Positions 1-5,857 of a stretch of 6,880 nt of DNA are shown here, piece by piece. The translations under genes were made by a program, and so were the position numbers. Position 1 is the first letter of the stretch, and every line of letters starts with the position of its first letter. Origin of the DNA: DATKDP01 sp035546335 (lineage in GTDB: Bacteria > Acidobacteriota > Thermoanaerobaculia > Gp7-AA8); contig DATKDP010000019.1 in NCBI GenBank assembly GCA_035546335.1, positions 1 through 6,880 on the forward strand, read 5' to 3'. Under the pieces are notes generated by a model. That model was not told the DNA's origin. It was given only the letters and a program-made list of their open reading frames with translations, and searched no databases.

Positions 1-638
1 GACGGGTGGAGGCCGTCGGAGGCGATCATCGGTTCGTGGTGCGAGACGCTTCGGGAGAAGGTCGTGATGTCGACCCAGCGGGCTCCGGCTCGCTCCGCCT
101 CTTCCCGCGCCACCTGATTGAACCGGTCGATCTCCGCCGCGATCGCCCCGCGATCCCTCCCCTCGGCGTACGGCATCAGGCCCCAGTCCGGAATCGACAC
201 GACGACGACACGCGCGGGCGAGCCCGACGCGAAGGAGATCGCTTTCTGCAGCATCTCGCGGAAATCCTCGCGGTACTCTTCGGCGTCCCGGCCGCGATAC
301 TGATCGTTGACGCCGATGAGCAGTGTGACGAGAGCGAACTCTCCTTCCGGCGGGTCGGCCTCCACTGCAGCAATGAGCTCTGACGTGGTCCATCCGGTGC
401 GGGCGATGATCACCGGATCATCGACGGGTTTCCCGCGGGTGGCCAGAAGATTCGCGAGCTGCACGGGAAACCGCAGCCGCGGCACGACGGCCTCACCGAT
501 CGTGTAGGAGTCGCCGAGGGCGAGATAGCGCTGGCGCCCGTCGGAGCGGGTCTCGGGCGACGGTGGTGCGACTCCGTCGGAGCCGCACCCTGTGAGTATC
601 AGAAGCATCAGACAGAGAGCGATCTGCAGGCGAATCAT
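1..638 (-). CDS. SGNH/GDSL-family hydrolase, predicted lipoprotein (3' end outside window)
   Basis: Translating the minus strand from the ATG at 638-636 gives 212 uninterrupted residues running off the left edge. Residues 1-17 are a short hydrophobic signal ending in a lipobox, LTG followed by Cys18, so the mature protein is probably lipid-anchored outside the cytoplasmic membrane. The SGNH blocks follow in order: LALGDSY with the nucleophile Ser44, ARTGW with Gly82 (oxyanion hole), LLIGVND with Asn111, and DGLHP with Asp208 and His211 completing the catalytic set. The family hydrolyses esters, thioesters or acyl groups; the substrate cannot be read from the sequence. Family members are usually about 220-260 residues, and the DxxH block lies near the C-terminus, so little is missing. 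The gene is divergent from pntAA. No Shine-Dalgarno sequence precedes the ATG, but a TACAAT box lies 8 nt upstream, so the message may be leaderless. The family call is firm; a specific name such as TesA or arylesterase is not supported. Confidence 0.92.
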   Translation of the reverse strand, partial: MIRLQIALCLMLLILTGCGSDGVAPPSPETRSDGRQRYLALGDSYTIGEAVVPRLRFPVQLANLLATRGKPVDDPVIIARTGWTTSELIAAVEADPPEGEFALVTLLIGVNDQYRGRDAEEYREDFREMLQKAISFASGSPARVVVVSIPDWGLMPYAEGRDRGAIAAEIDRFNQVAREEAERAGARWVDITTFSRSVSHHEPMIASDGLHP

Positions 639-646
639 CGCTGCGA

Positions 647-652
647 ATTGTA
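647..652 (-). promoter_or_regulatory. Putative -10 box of the SGNH hydrolase gene (leaderless arrangement)
   Basis: Read on the minus strand, the sequence is TACAAT, 8 nt before the ATG at 638. Transcription starting 6-9 nt after the box would begin at or just before the start codon, and there is no Shine-Dalgarno sequence in that gap. I found no convincing -35 hexamer at 16-18 bp spacing. The same TACAAT-N8-ATG layout occurs on the other strand before pntAA. Confidence 0.5.
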
Positions 653-673
653 AATCCACTCGCAAGGAAAGGC

Positions 674-756
674 GACGCGATCCCGAGCGAGTATCGCGAT
701 CCCGCGCGTGTAATCGCGATCCCGCGCGTGTAATCGCGATCACGCCGGCTTCGCGA
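674..756. repeat. Tandem array of ATCGCGAT/TCGCGA palindromes, about 20-bp period
   Basis: Two identical adjacent 20-mers, CCCGCGCGTGTAATCGCGAT, lie at 701-720 and 721-740. A diverged 19-nt copy precedes them at 682-700 (two substitutions and one deletion). Each copy ends in the perfect 8-bp palindrome ATCGCGAT, at 693-700, 713-720 and 733-740. A partial form (GACGCGAT) lies at 674-681 and a bare TCGCGA at 751-756. The array fills the centre of the divergent region between the SGNH gene and pntAA. It could be a set of operator sites on one helix face or a simple tandem duplication; the sequence alone does not decide. Confidence 0.75.
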
Positions 757-776
757 GGACACAAATCACACGGTCC

Positions 777-792
777 TGTGCTCCACCGCACA
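777..792. promoter_or_regulatory. Inverted repeat TGTGC-N6-GCACA, possible CRP/FNR-type operator for pntAA
   Basis: This is a perfect 5-bp inverted repeat with a 6-bp spacer, the same geometry as the CRP/FNR class of sites (TGTGA-N6-TCACA in Escherichia coli). Its centre at 784.5 is about 41-42 bp upstream of the start expected from the TACAAT box at 813-818, which is where class II activators of this family bind. The promoter lacks a recognisable -35 hexamer, as activator-dependent promoters often do. A repeat of this size can occur by chance in a region this long, so the role is an inference. Confidence 0.3.
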
Positions 793-812
793 CAGAAGAG
801 GTCCGGGCACGG

Positions 813-818
813 TACAAT
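813..818 (+). promoter_or_regulatory. Putative -10 box of the pnt operon (leaderless arrangement)
   Basis: TACAAT, five of six matches to the TATAAT consensus, lies 8 nt before the pntAA ATG at 827. The 8-nt gap is GC-only and has no Shine-Dalgarno sequence, so transcription probably begins within a base or two of the start codon. The hexamers at the expected -35 distance (ACACAG or CACACA, around 789-795) are poor matches to TTGACA. This fits either activation by a bound regulator or a -10-driven leaderless promoter. Confidence 0.55.
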
Positions 819-826
819 GCGCGCCG

Positions 827-1963
827 ATGCCGGTACTTTTCATCCCGAGGGAAACATCTGCTGGTGAGGCGCGGGTCGCTGCCACACCCGACACCGTCCG
901 CCGTTACGTGAAAGAGGGCCTCTCGGTGCTCGTCGAGCCGGATGCGGGCACCCGCGCCAACTACGACGACTCGATGTACGTCGAGGCGGGCGCGACCGCG
1001 GTGGACCGGCAGAAGGGATGGACCGAGGCGGACGTGGTTCTTTCGGTGAACCCTCCCTCCGCGGAAGACATCCGGCTCATGAAGAGCGGGGCTCTGCTTG
1101 TCTCGCTCGTCTACCCTCACCGGAATCTCGATCTCGTCCGTGCTCTGGCGGACCGCGGCGTCCACAGCATCGCGATGGAACTGATGCCCCGCATCACGAG
1201 AGCGCAGACGATGGACGTCCTCTCTTCGCAGGCGAGCATCGCCGGATACAAGGCGGTGCTGGTCGCGGCGAGCCGGCTCGCGAAATACTTTCCGCTGCTG
1301 ATGACGGCTGCGGGAACGATCAAGCCGGCGCGCGTGGTGATCATGGGTGCGGGTGTCGCGGGACTGCAGGCAGTAGCGACCGCCAAGCGTCTCGGCGCGC
1401 TCGTCGAGGTATCCGACATCCGTCCTGCGGTCAAGGAGCAGGTCGAATCGCTCGGCGGCAAGTTCATCGAACTGCCGCTCGAAGAAAGCGGAGAAGGTGC
1501 GGGCGGCTATGCGAAGGAGATGGGGGAAGACTTCCTCCGTCGCCAGCGGGAGATCGTGGCCGAGCGCGTAGCGGCGGCAGACGTGGTGATCACGACGGCG
1601 CAGATTCCCGGCAAGAAGGCGCCGACGCTCATCACCGAAGAGATGGTGAAGAGAATGAAGCGAGGCGCGGTGATCATCGATCTCGCCGTCGATTCCGGCG
1701 GGAACTGCGAGATCTCCGAGCCGGACCGTGAGGTCGAGAAGTACGGGGTTCACATCCTCGGCTACTCGAATCTGCCGGCGACCGTCGCACAGGACGCCAG
1801 CACGATGTACGCGCGGAATCTCCAGGCTCTGATGATGGAAGTCCTCAGCGAGGGACAGATCAGAATCGATCTCGAGAATGAGGTCATCGCCGAATCCCTG
1901 CTGGTACACGAGGGAGCAGTGCGGCATGAACCGACGAAACAACTGATGGCGGGGGGCTCCTGA
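827..1963 (+). CDS. pntAA: NAD(P) transhydrogenase subunit alpha part 1 (NAD(H)-binding domain I)
   Basis: This 378-residue cytoplasmic subunit binds NAD(H) and passes hydride to NADP+ held by PntB. The N-terminal half (about residues 1-137) has the AlaDh/PNT opening PRETSAGEARVAATPDTV. RITRAQTMD contains Arg122, Gln127 and Asp130, matching the RQD loop that holds nicotinamide in characterised domain I proteins. The Rossmann half contains VVIMGAGVAGLQA (glycine motif 174-179) and EVSDIRP with Asp197 at the end of the second strand, fitting NAD over NADP. Length is usual for the split-alpha form, which lacks the transmembrane part found in the fused E. coli PntA. The ATG at 827 is chosen because the conserved N-terminus begins there. 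It has no Shine-Dalgarno sequence, but a TACAAT box sits 8 nt upstream. Its TGA shares one A with the pntAB ATG, indicating translational coupling. Alanine dehydrogenase is unlikely given the RQD loop and the pntAB-pntB context. Confidence 0.97.
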   Translation: MPVLFIPRETSAGEARVAATPDTVRRYVKEGLSVLVEPDAGTRANYDDSMYVEAGATAVDRQKGWTEADVVLSVNPPSAEDIRLMKSGALLVSLVYPHRNLDLVRALADRGVHSIAMELMPRITRAQTMDVLSSQASIAGYKAVLVAASRLAKYFPLLMTAAGTIKPARVVIMGAGVAGLQAVATAKRLGALVEVSDIRPAVKEQVESLGGKFIELPLEESGEGAGGYAKEMGEDFLRRQREIVAERVAAADVVITTAQIPGKKAPTLITEEMVKRMKRGAVIIDLAVDSGGNCEISEPDREVEKYGVHILGYSNLPATVAQDASTMYARNLQALMMEVLSEGQIRIDLENEVIAESLLVHEGAVRHEPTKQLMAGGS

Positions 1964-2244
1964 TGGGTGCGCTTCTCATAGGAATCTATCTTTTCGTGCT
2001 GGCGATGTTCGTCGGATTCGAAATCATCACGAAGATCCCTCCGACACTGCACACGCCGCTGATGTCGGGGGCCAACGCGATCTCCGGGATCACGATCGTC
2101 GGAGCGCTGGTGGCCGCACAGGGTGGTTCCATCGCGACGAGCCGCATCCTCGGGACCGTGGCGATCGCCTTCGCTTCGATCAACGTCGTCGGAGGCTTTC
2201 TCGTCACCGACCGCATGCTGCGGATGTTCGGAAAGAAGAAGTAA
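1963..2244 (+). CDS. pntAB: NAD(P) transhydrogenase subunit alpha part 2 (small membrane subunit)
   Basis: This 93-residue integral membrane protein supplies the alpha-side helices of the proton-conducting domain II. Three hydrophobic segments are visible at about 3-20, 37-53 and 60-82, followed by a basic tail (RMLRMFGKKK). Family hallmarks are LHTPLMSGANAISGI at residues 29-43 and NVVGGFLVTDRML near the C-terminus. The position corresponding, as I recall, to the channel histidine of the Thermus thermophilus small subunit (FIHG there) is Ser41 here (AISG). The start overlaps the pntAA stop by one base. A G-run at 1951-1956, 6 nt before the ATG, can serve as Shine-Dalgarno, in contrast to the leaderless first gene. 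It is followed with no gap by pntB. Confidence 0.95.
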   Translation: MGALLIGIYLFVLAMFVGFEIITKIPPTLHTPLMSGANAISGITIVGALVAAQGGSIATSRILGTVAIAFASINVVGGFLVTDRMLRMFGKKK

Positions 2245-3693
2245 ATGGTCGAATCAACAGGCATGTCCGGTCTGAGCGCGCTTCTGTATCTCATTTCCGC
2301 CGCTCTGTTCATCCTCGCGCTGAAGGGACTGACGAAGATCCGTTCCGCCCGGCGCGGAAACGGGCTCGCGTCTCTCGCGATGCTGATCGCGATCATCGCG
2401 ACCGTCCTCGAGATCGGCCTCGTCGATTACCGCTACATCCTGATCGGCCTCGTCATCGGTTCTTCGATCGGACTTTTCGCGGCTCTCAAGGTCCAGATGA
2501 CAGAGATGCCCGAGATGGTCGCGCTGTTCAACGGCTGCGGTGGTGCAGCCTCGGCGCTGGTGGCGATGTCGACGCTCTGGCTCGCGGTGATCGAGACCGG
2601 CTCGCCGCTGACCGCCGCCGCGGTACTGGGAGGCGCCTCAGCGATGACGATATCGCTGTCGGTGCTCATCGGCGGTGTGACCTTCAGCGGAAGCATCATC
2701 GCCTTTCTGAAGCTGCGCGGAACTCCCCGAAAGATCGGTGATCCGATTCTCCTGCCCGGCCGTCACGTGATCAATGCCATTCTCCTGCTCGCGGCTCTCG
2801 GCATGGGTTACTGGTTCGCGTTCATCGGCGCGGGCGATTTCGAGGTGGCGGTCGCGTGCGTGCTCGTTCTCGTTCTCGCTCTGGTGCTCGGTGTGATGCT
2901 CGTTCTCCCGATCGGTGGCGCGGACATGCCGGTCGTGATCTCGCTGCTGAACTCCTACTCCGGAATCGCCGCGGCGGCTACCGGATTCGTGATCTCGAAC
3001 TCGATGCTGATCATCGCGGGCGCGCTGGTCGGCGCCTCAGGGCTCATTCTCACGATGATCATGTGCAGGGCGATGAACCGTTCGCTTGCGAACGTCATCT
3101 TCGGTGGCTTCGGAGCAGTGCCTGAAGGTGCTGCGGCCGGCGCCTCCCGCGACTACGGGCCAGTCCGTTCGGGTGGCCCCGAGGAGGCGGCGATGCTTCT
3201 CGATGCAGCCGAGCGTGTGATGGTGATCCCGGGATACGGCCTCGCGGTTGCTCAGGCGCAGCACATCGTCAAGGAGATGGCCGATATCCTGGAGCAGCGC
3301 GGGATCGTGGTGGATTACGCGATCCATCCGGTCGCCGGCCGCATGCCGGGGCACATGAACGTGCTCCTCGCCGAAGCCGACATTCCGTACGAGCATCTGC
3401 TCGAGATGGAGCGCGCAAATCCGGAGATGAAGAACATCGACGTCGCACTCGTGCTCGGAGCCAACGACGTCGTCAATCCCGCGGCCGACAACGATCCGAC
3501 GAGCCCGATCGCGGGGATGCCGATCATTCCCGTGCTCGACGCCCGCTCGGTGATCGTGGTCAAGCGGTCTCTCAGTCCTGGCTTCGCGGGAATCAAGAAC
3601 CCCCTCTTCGAGCACGAGAAGACGATGATGCTCTTCATGGACGCGAAAAAAGCGCTCCAGGAAGTCGTCGGCGAGCTGAAAGAGATCAAGTAG
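2245..3693 (+). CDS. pntB: NAD(P) transhydrogenase subunit beta (membrane and NADP(H)-binding domains)
   Basis: This 482-residue subunit carries most of the proton channel and the NADP(H) site. Residues about 9-290 are a multi-helix membrane domain with GGADMPV (Asp227) and LLNSYSG (Asn236). They lead through GGFGAVPEG into the cytoplasmic domain III at about 320-482. That domain contains VIPGYGLAVAQAQ (fingerprint 329-337), HPVAGRMPGHMNVLLAEA, LGANDVVNPAA and KRSLSPGFAGIKNPLF, all typical of NADP binding by PntB. Length is close to the roughly 460 residues of E. coli PntB. At the E. coli His91 position the sequence reads ALFNGCGG, giving Asn96. The start ATG directly abuts the pntAB stop codon, with a purine-rich GAAAGAAGAAG stretch just before it; Met7 at 2263 is a possible alternative start. 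This is the last gene of the operon, followed by two GC hairpins. Confidence 0.97.
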   Translation: MVESTGMSGLSALLYLISAALFILALKGLTKIRSARRGNGLASLAMLIAIIATVLEIGLVDYRYILIGLVIGSSIGLFAALKVQMTEMPEMVALFNGCGGAASALVAMSTLWLAVIETGSPLTAAAVLGGASAMTISLSVLIGGVTFSGSIIAFLKLRGTPRKIGDPILLPGRHVINAILLLAALGMGYWFAFIGAGDFEVAVACVLVLVLALVLGVMLVLPIGGADMPVVISLLNSYSGIAAAATGFVISNSMLIIAGALVGASGLILTMIMCRAMNRSLANVIFGGFGAVPEGAAAGASRDYGPVRSGGPEEAAMLLDAAERVMVIPGYGLAVAQAQHIVKEMADILEQRGIVVDYAIHPVAGRMPGHMNVLLAEADIPYEHLLEMERANPEMKNIDVALVLGANDVVNPAADNDPTSPIAGMPIIPVLDARSVIVVKRSLSPGFAGIKNPLFEHEKTMMLFMDAKKALQEVVGELKEIK

Positions 3694-3716
3694 ATCGCCC
3701 GACGGCGTCGTGGGGT

Positions 3717-3759
3717 GCGGACGGCCCGTCCGCTGGTCCCGGGGCGGCCCGCCCCGACC
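3717..3759 (+). terminator. Tandem GC-rich hairpins after pntB, candidate terminator without a T-tract
   Basis: Hairpin one pairs 3717-3723 with 3727-3733 (GCGGACG against CGTCCGC, 3-nt loop). Hairpin two pairs 3741-3746 with 3750-3755 (GGGGCG against CGCCCC, 3-nt loop). It can extend by four more pairs, 3735-3738 with 3756-3759, across a two-base bulge. They begin 24 nt after the pntB stop and end before the next promoter. No run of T follows on either strand, so classical intrinsic termination is not shown. The hairpins may instead protect the transcript 3' end or slow polymerase. Confidence 0.45.
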
Positions 3760-3817
3760 CATGGCCGATTACCGCGCTGCCCCGGTTACAACCCCGTAAA
3801 GAAAATGTCCGTGGAAC

Positions 3818-3847
3818 CTGACGGGTGAGGCCCTGGTCGTTTATCCT
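3818..3847 (+). promoter_or_regulatory. Putative promoter of the ABC exporter operon
   Basis: CTGACG at 3818-3823 (matching TTGACA at TGAC) is separated by 18 bp from TATCCT at 3842-3847 (four of six matches to TATAAT). The box ends 10 nt before the ATG at 3858, so the leader would be a few bases at most and no Shine-Dalgarno sequence is present. This supports the ATG at 3858 over a GTG at 3825 that would lie inside the promoter. Confidence 0.45.
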
Positions 3848-3857
3848 GCATCGCATC

Positions 3858-4808
3858 ATGACTGCTGTCGCTGCAACTGATGTCTCTGCCGGCTTCGCCA
3901 TCCGTGCCCGCGGACTGCGGAAGACGTATCCCGGTGTGGTGGCCGTCGATCACCTCGACCTCGAGGTCGGCTCGGGCGAGTGCTTCGGCCTGCTCGGCCC
4001 GAACGGCGCGGGCAAGACCACCACGATCGAGATGCTGGAGGGGCTGACGCGACCGGACGAGGGAGAGATCGAAGTCCTCGGGAGATCGTGGCGTCACGAC
4101 GCAGCCGAGATCCGGCAGAAGATCGGACTCTCCCTTCAGGAGACTCAGCTCAACGACAAGCTGACCGTGTATGAAACGATCCGGATGTTCCGTTCCTTCT
4201 ACAGCCGGGGGCGGGATCCGGATGCGGTGCTGAGCTCTCTGGCCCTCGACGAGAAACGCAACGCGCGGGTTGGGAAGCTTTCCGGAGGCCAGAAGCAGCG
4301 GCTGGCGGTCGCGACGGCTCTGGTGGGCGAGCCGCAGGTGCTCTTTCTCGACGAGCCGACGACGGGGCTCGATCCGCAGAGTCGCCTCGAGCTGTGGGAG
4401 CAGATCCGGCGCTTCCGCGAAACCGGAGGGACGGTGCTGATCACGACGCACTACATGGACGAGGCGGAGCGGTTGTGTGATCGCGTCGCGATCGTCGATC
4501 ACGGCCGGATCATCGCGCTCGGAACACCACAGGAGCTGATCGGATCGCTCGAGGCTTCGAAAGTCATCGAGCTGGCGACCGAACCCGAGCTCGAATCCGG
4601 CCTACTCACGGGAGTGGCGGGAGTCAGCGGGATCCACCGCCGGGGACCAAACTGGTCTCTCAATGTCGACTCGCTCGTCGACACGGTTCCCGCCGTGTTG
4701 AGGATGATCGAGCAGCAGCGCGTGCGACTCGTGTATCTCACGACGCACAACGCGACGCTCGAAGATCTGTTCGTCTCTCTGACGGGTCGCGAGCTGAGGG
4801 AGAGCTGA
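3858..4808 (+). CDS. ABC-2 type exporter, ATP-binding subunit
   Basis: This 316-residue cytoplasmic ATPase powers the permease encoded next. All nucleotide-binding motifs are intact: Walker A GPNGAGKT (47-54), Q-loop Gln94, signature LSGGQ (141-145), Walker B VLFLDEP with catalytic Glu166, D-loop TGLD (169-172) and H-loop His198. The last 85 or so residues form the accessory C-terminal region common in drug, antibiotic and Na+ exporters of the DrrA/CcmA/NatA type. It ends in TTHNATLEDLFVSLTGREL, a usual finish for these subunits. The chosen ATG gives a normal N-terminus. A GTG at 3825 would add 11 residues but overlaps the likely promoter. The stop overlaps the permease start by one base, so the pair is coupled. 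Motifs cannot tell the substrate, and resemblance to drug exporters is not evidence of drug resistance. Confidence 0.94.
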   Translation: MTAVAATDVSAGFAIRARGLRKTYPGVVAVDHLDLEVGSGECFGLLGPNGAGKTTTIEMLEGLTRPDEGEIEVLGRSWRHDAAEIRQKIGLSLQETQLNDKLTVYETIRMFRSFYSRGRDPDAVLSSLALDEKRNARVGKLSGGQKQRLAVATALVGEPQVLFLDEPTTGLDPQSRLELWEQIRRFRETGGTVLITTHYMDEAERLCDRVAIVDHGRIIALGTPQELIGSLEASKVIELATEPELESGLLTGVAGVSGIHRRGPNWSLNVDSLVDTVPAVLRMIEQQRVRLVYLTTHNATLEDLFVSLTGRELRES

Positions 4809-5851
4809 TGGCGGAGCAGCGACACACCTGGCCGCCGCTTCTCGAGCTGACGCTCGTCCGGTTCCGTGAATTCATACGCCAGCCCGAGGCGCTGTTCTGG
4901 GTATTCGCCTTCCCGCTGATCCTTGCCATCGCGCTCGGCTTCGCGTTCCGGGACAGGGCGCCGGAGCGGATCCCCGTCGGAGTGATCGAGGGGGTGACCG
5001 AGGATCTGCTCGTCGCGCTCGAGCAGTCTCCGGCGCTGACTCCGCGGATCTACCCGGAATCGGCTGGGCGGGAAGCACTGCGGACGGGGAAGATCTCGCT
5101 CCTGATCGATCGCGACGAGGCGATCGTCTTCGTCTTCGATCCCACCCGCCCCGAGTCGAGAACCGCGCGGCTGGAAACGGACGACGCGCTGCAGCGTGCA
5201 GCCGGCCGGAAGGATCTCGTTCCGGTCGAGAATCGCGAGTCCCGCGAGCCGGGTTCCCGCTACATCGATTTCCTGATCCCCGGTCTCCTGGGGATGAATC
5301 TGATGGGGACCGGGATGTGGGGCGTCGGATTCTCGGTCGCGACATCGAGGATGCAGAAGCTGCTCAAACGGCTCGCGGCGACACCGATGCGCAAGAGTGA
5401 CTACTTTCTCTCGCACATGCTCTCGCGCCTTCTCTTTCTCTTTCTCGAGGTCGTCGTGATCGTGGCGTTCGGCTGGATCGTCTTCGACGTGGCGGTGCGG
5501 GGCTCGATTCTCCTTCTCACGGTTGTGTCACTGATCGGAGCGTTCACATTTTGCGGACTCGGTCTTCTCACCGCGTCGAGAGCGCAGACGATCGAAGGAG
5601 TCAGCGGGCTGATGAATCTCGTGATGGTGCCGATGTGGATTCTCTCGGGAGTCTTCTTCTCCTCCGAGCGCTTTCCCGACACGATGCAGCCATTCATCAA
5701 GGCGCTGCCCCTGACGGCGCTCAACGATGCGCTGCGGGCGGTGATGATCGAGGGGAGTGGTCTGATGGCGGTCGCCGCCGAGATCGGAATCCTGGCACTG
5801 TGGTGCGTGCTCAGCTTCGTCGTCGCGCTCAGGATCTTCCGCTGGAACTGA
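4808..5851 (+). CDS. ABC-2 type exporter, permease subunit
   Basis: This 347-residue membrane protein has the standard ABC-2 layout. One helix lies at about 27-47. A soluble domain of roughly 105 residues, probably extracytoplasmic, spans about 50-154. Five further helices follow at about 156-176, 205-227, 232-254, 262-284 and 322-343. The stretch RMQKLLKRLAATPMRKSDYF and the segment LSGVFFSSERFPDTMQPF, followed by LPLTALNDALRAV, are typical of ABC2_membrane permeases. It would form the transport path, two copies working with two copies of the upstream ATPase. The ATG overlaps the ATPase TGA by one base, and a purine-rich GAGGGAGAG (4796-4804) just before it is a good Shine-Dalgarno sequence. 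The substrate is unknown. The gene ends 6 nt from a convergent gene, with no obvious terminator between them. Confidence 0.92.
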   Translation: MAEQRHTWPPLLELTLVRFREFIRQPEALFWVFAFPLILAIALGFAFRDRAPERIPVGVIEGVTEDLLVALEQSPALTPRIYPESAGREALRTGKISLLIDRDEAIVFVFDPTRPESRTARLETDDALQRAAGRKDLVPVENRESREPGSRYIDFLIPGLLGMNLMGTGMWGVGFSVATSRMQKLLKRLAATPMRKSDYFLSHMLSRLLFLFLEVVVIVAFGWIVFDVAVRGSILLLTVVSLIGAFTFCGLGLLTASRAQTIEGVSGLMNLVMVPMWILSGVFFSSERFPDTMQPFIKALPLTALNDALRAVMIEGSGLMAVAAEIGILALWCVLSFVVALRIFRWN

Positions 5852-5857
5852 GATCTT

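Noticed and set aside
6..383. A 125-codon plus-strand frame at the left end
   Set aside because: The opposite strand carries a complete set of SGNH catalytic blocks with a lipoprotein signal, so this frame is its antisense shadow.
674..756. The short tandem repeats considered as a CRISPR array
   Set aside because: The copies are directly adjacent with no unique spacers, only 20 bp long, and no cas gene is near.
740..1942. A 400-codon open frame on the minus strand opposite pntAA
   Set aside because: It is rich in Arg, His and Asp, low in hydrophobic structure, and lies exactly antisense to a well-conserved gene. Such frames are common artefacts of high third-position GC.
3825..3857. GTG at 3825 as an earlier start for the ABC ATPase
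   Set aside because: It would add 11 non-conserved residues, has no better ribosome site, and falls between the likely -35 and -10 boxes. The ATG at 3858 is preferred.
3037..5416. A chain of long minus-strand frames (3037-3762, 3786-4502, 4499-5416) opposite pntB and the ABC genes
   Set aside because: Their translations are Arg/His/Asp/Glu-rich, with no domain or signal, and they mirror the codon pattern of the plus-strand genes.
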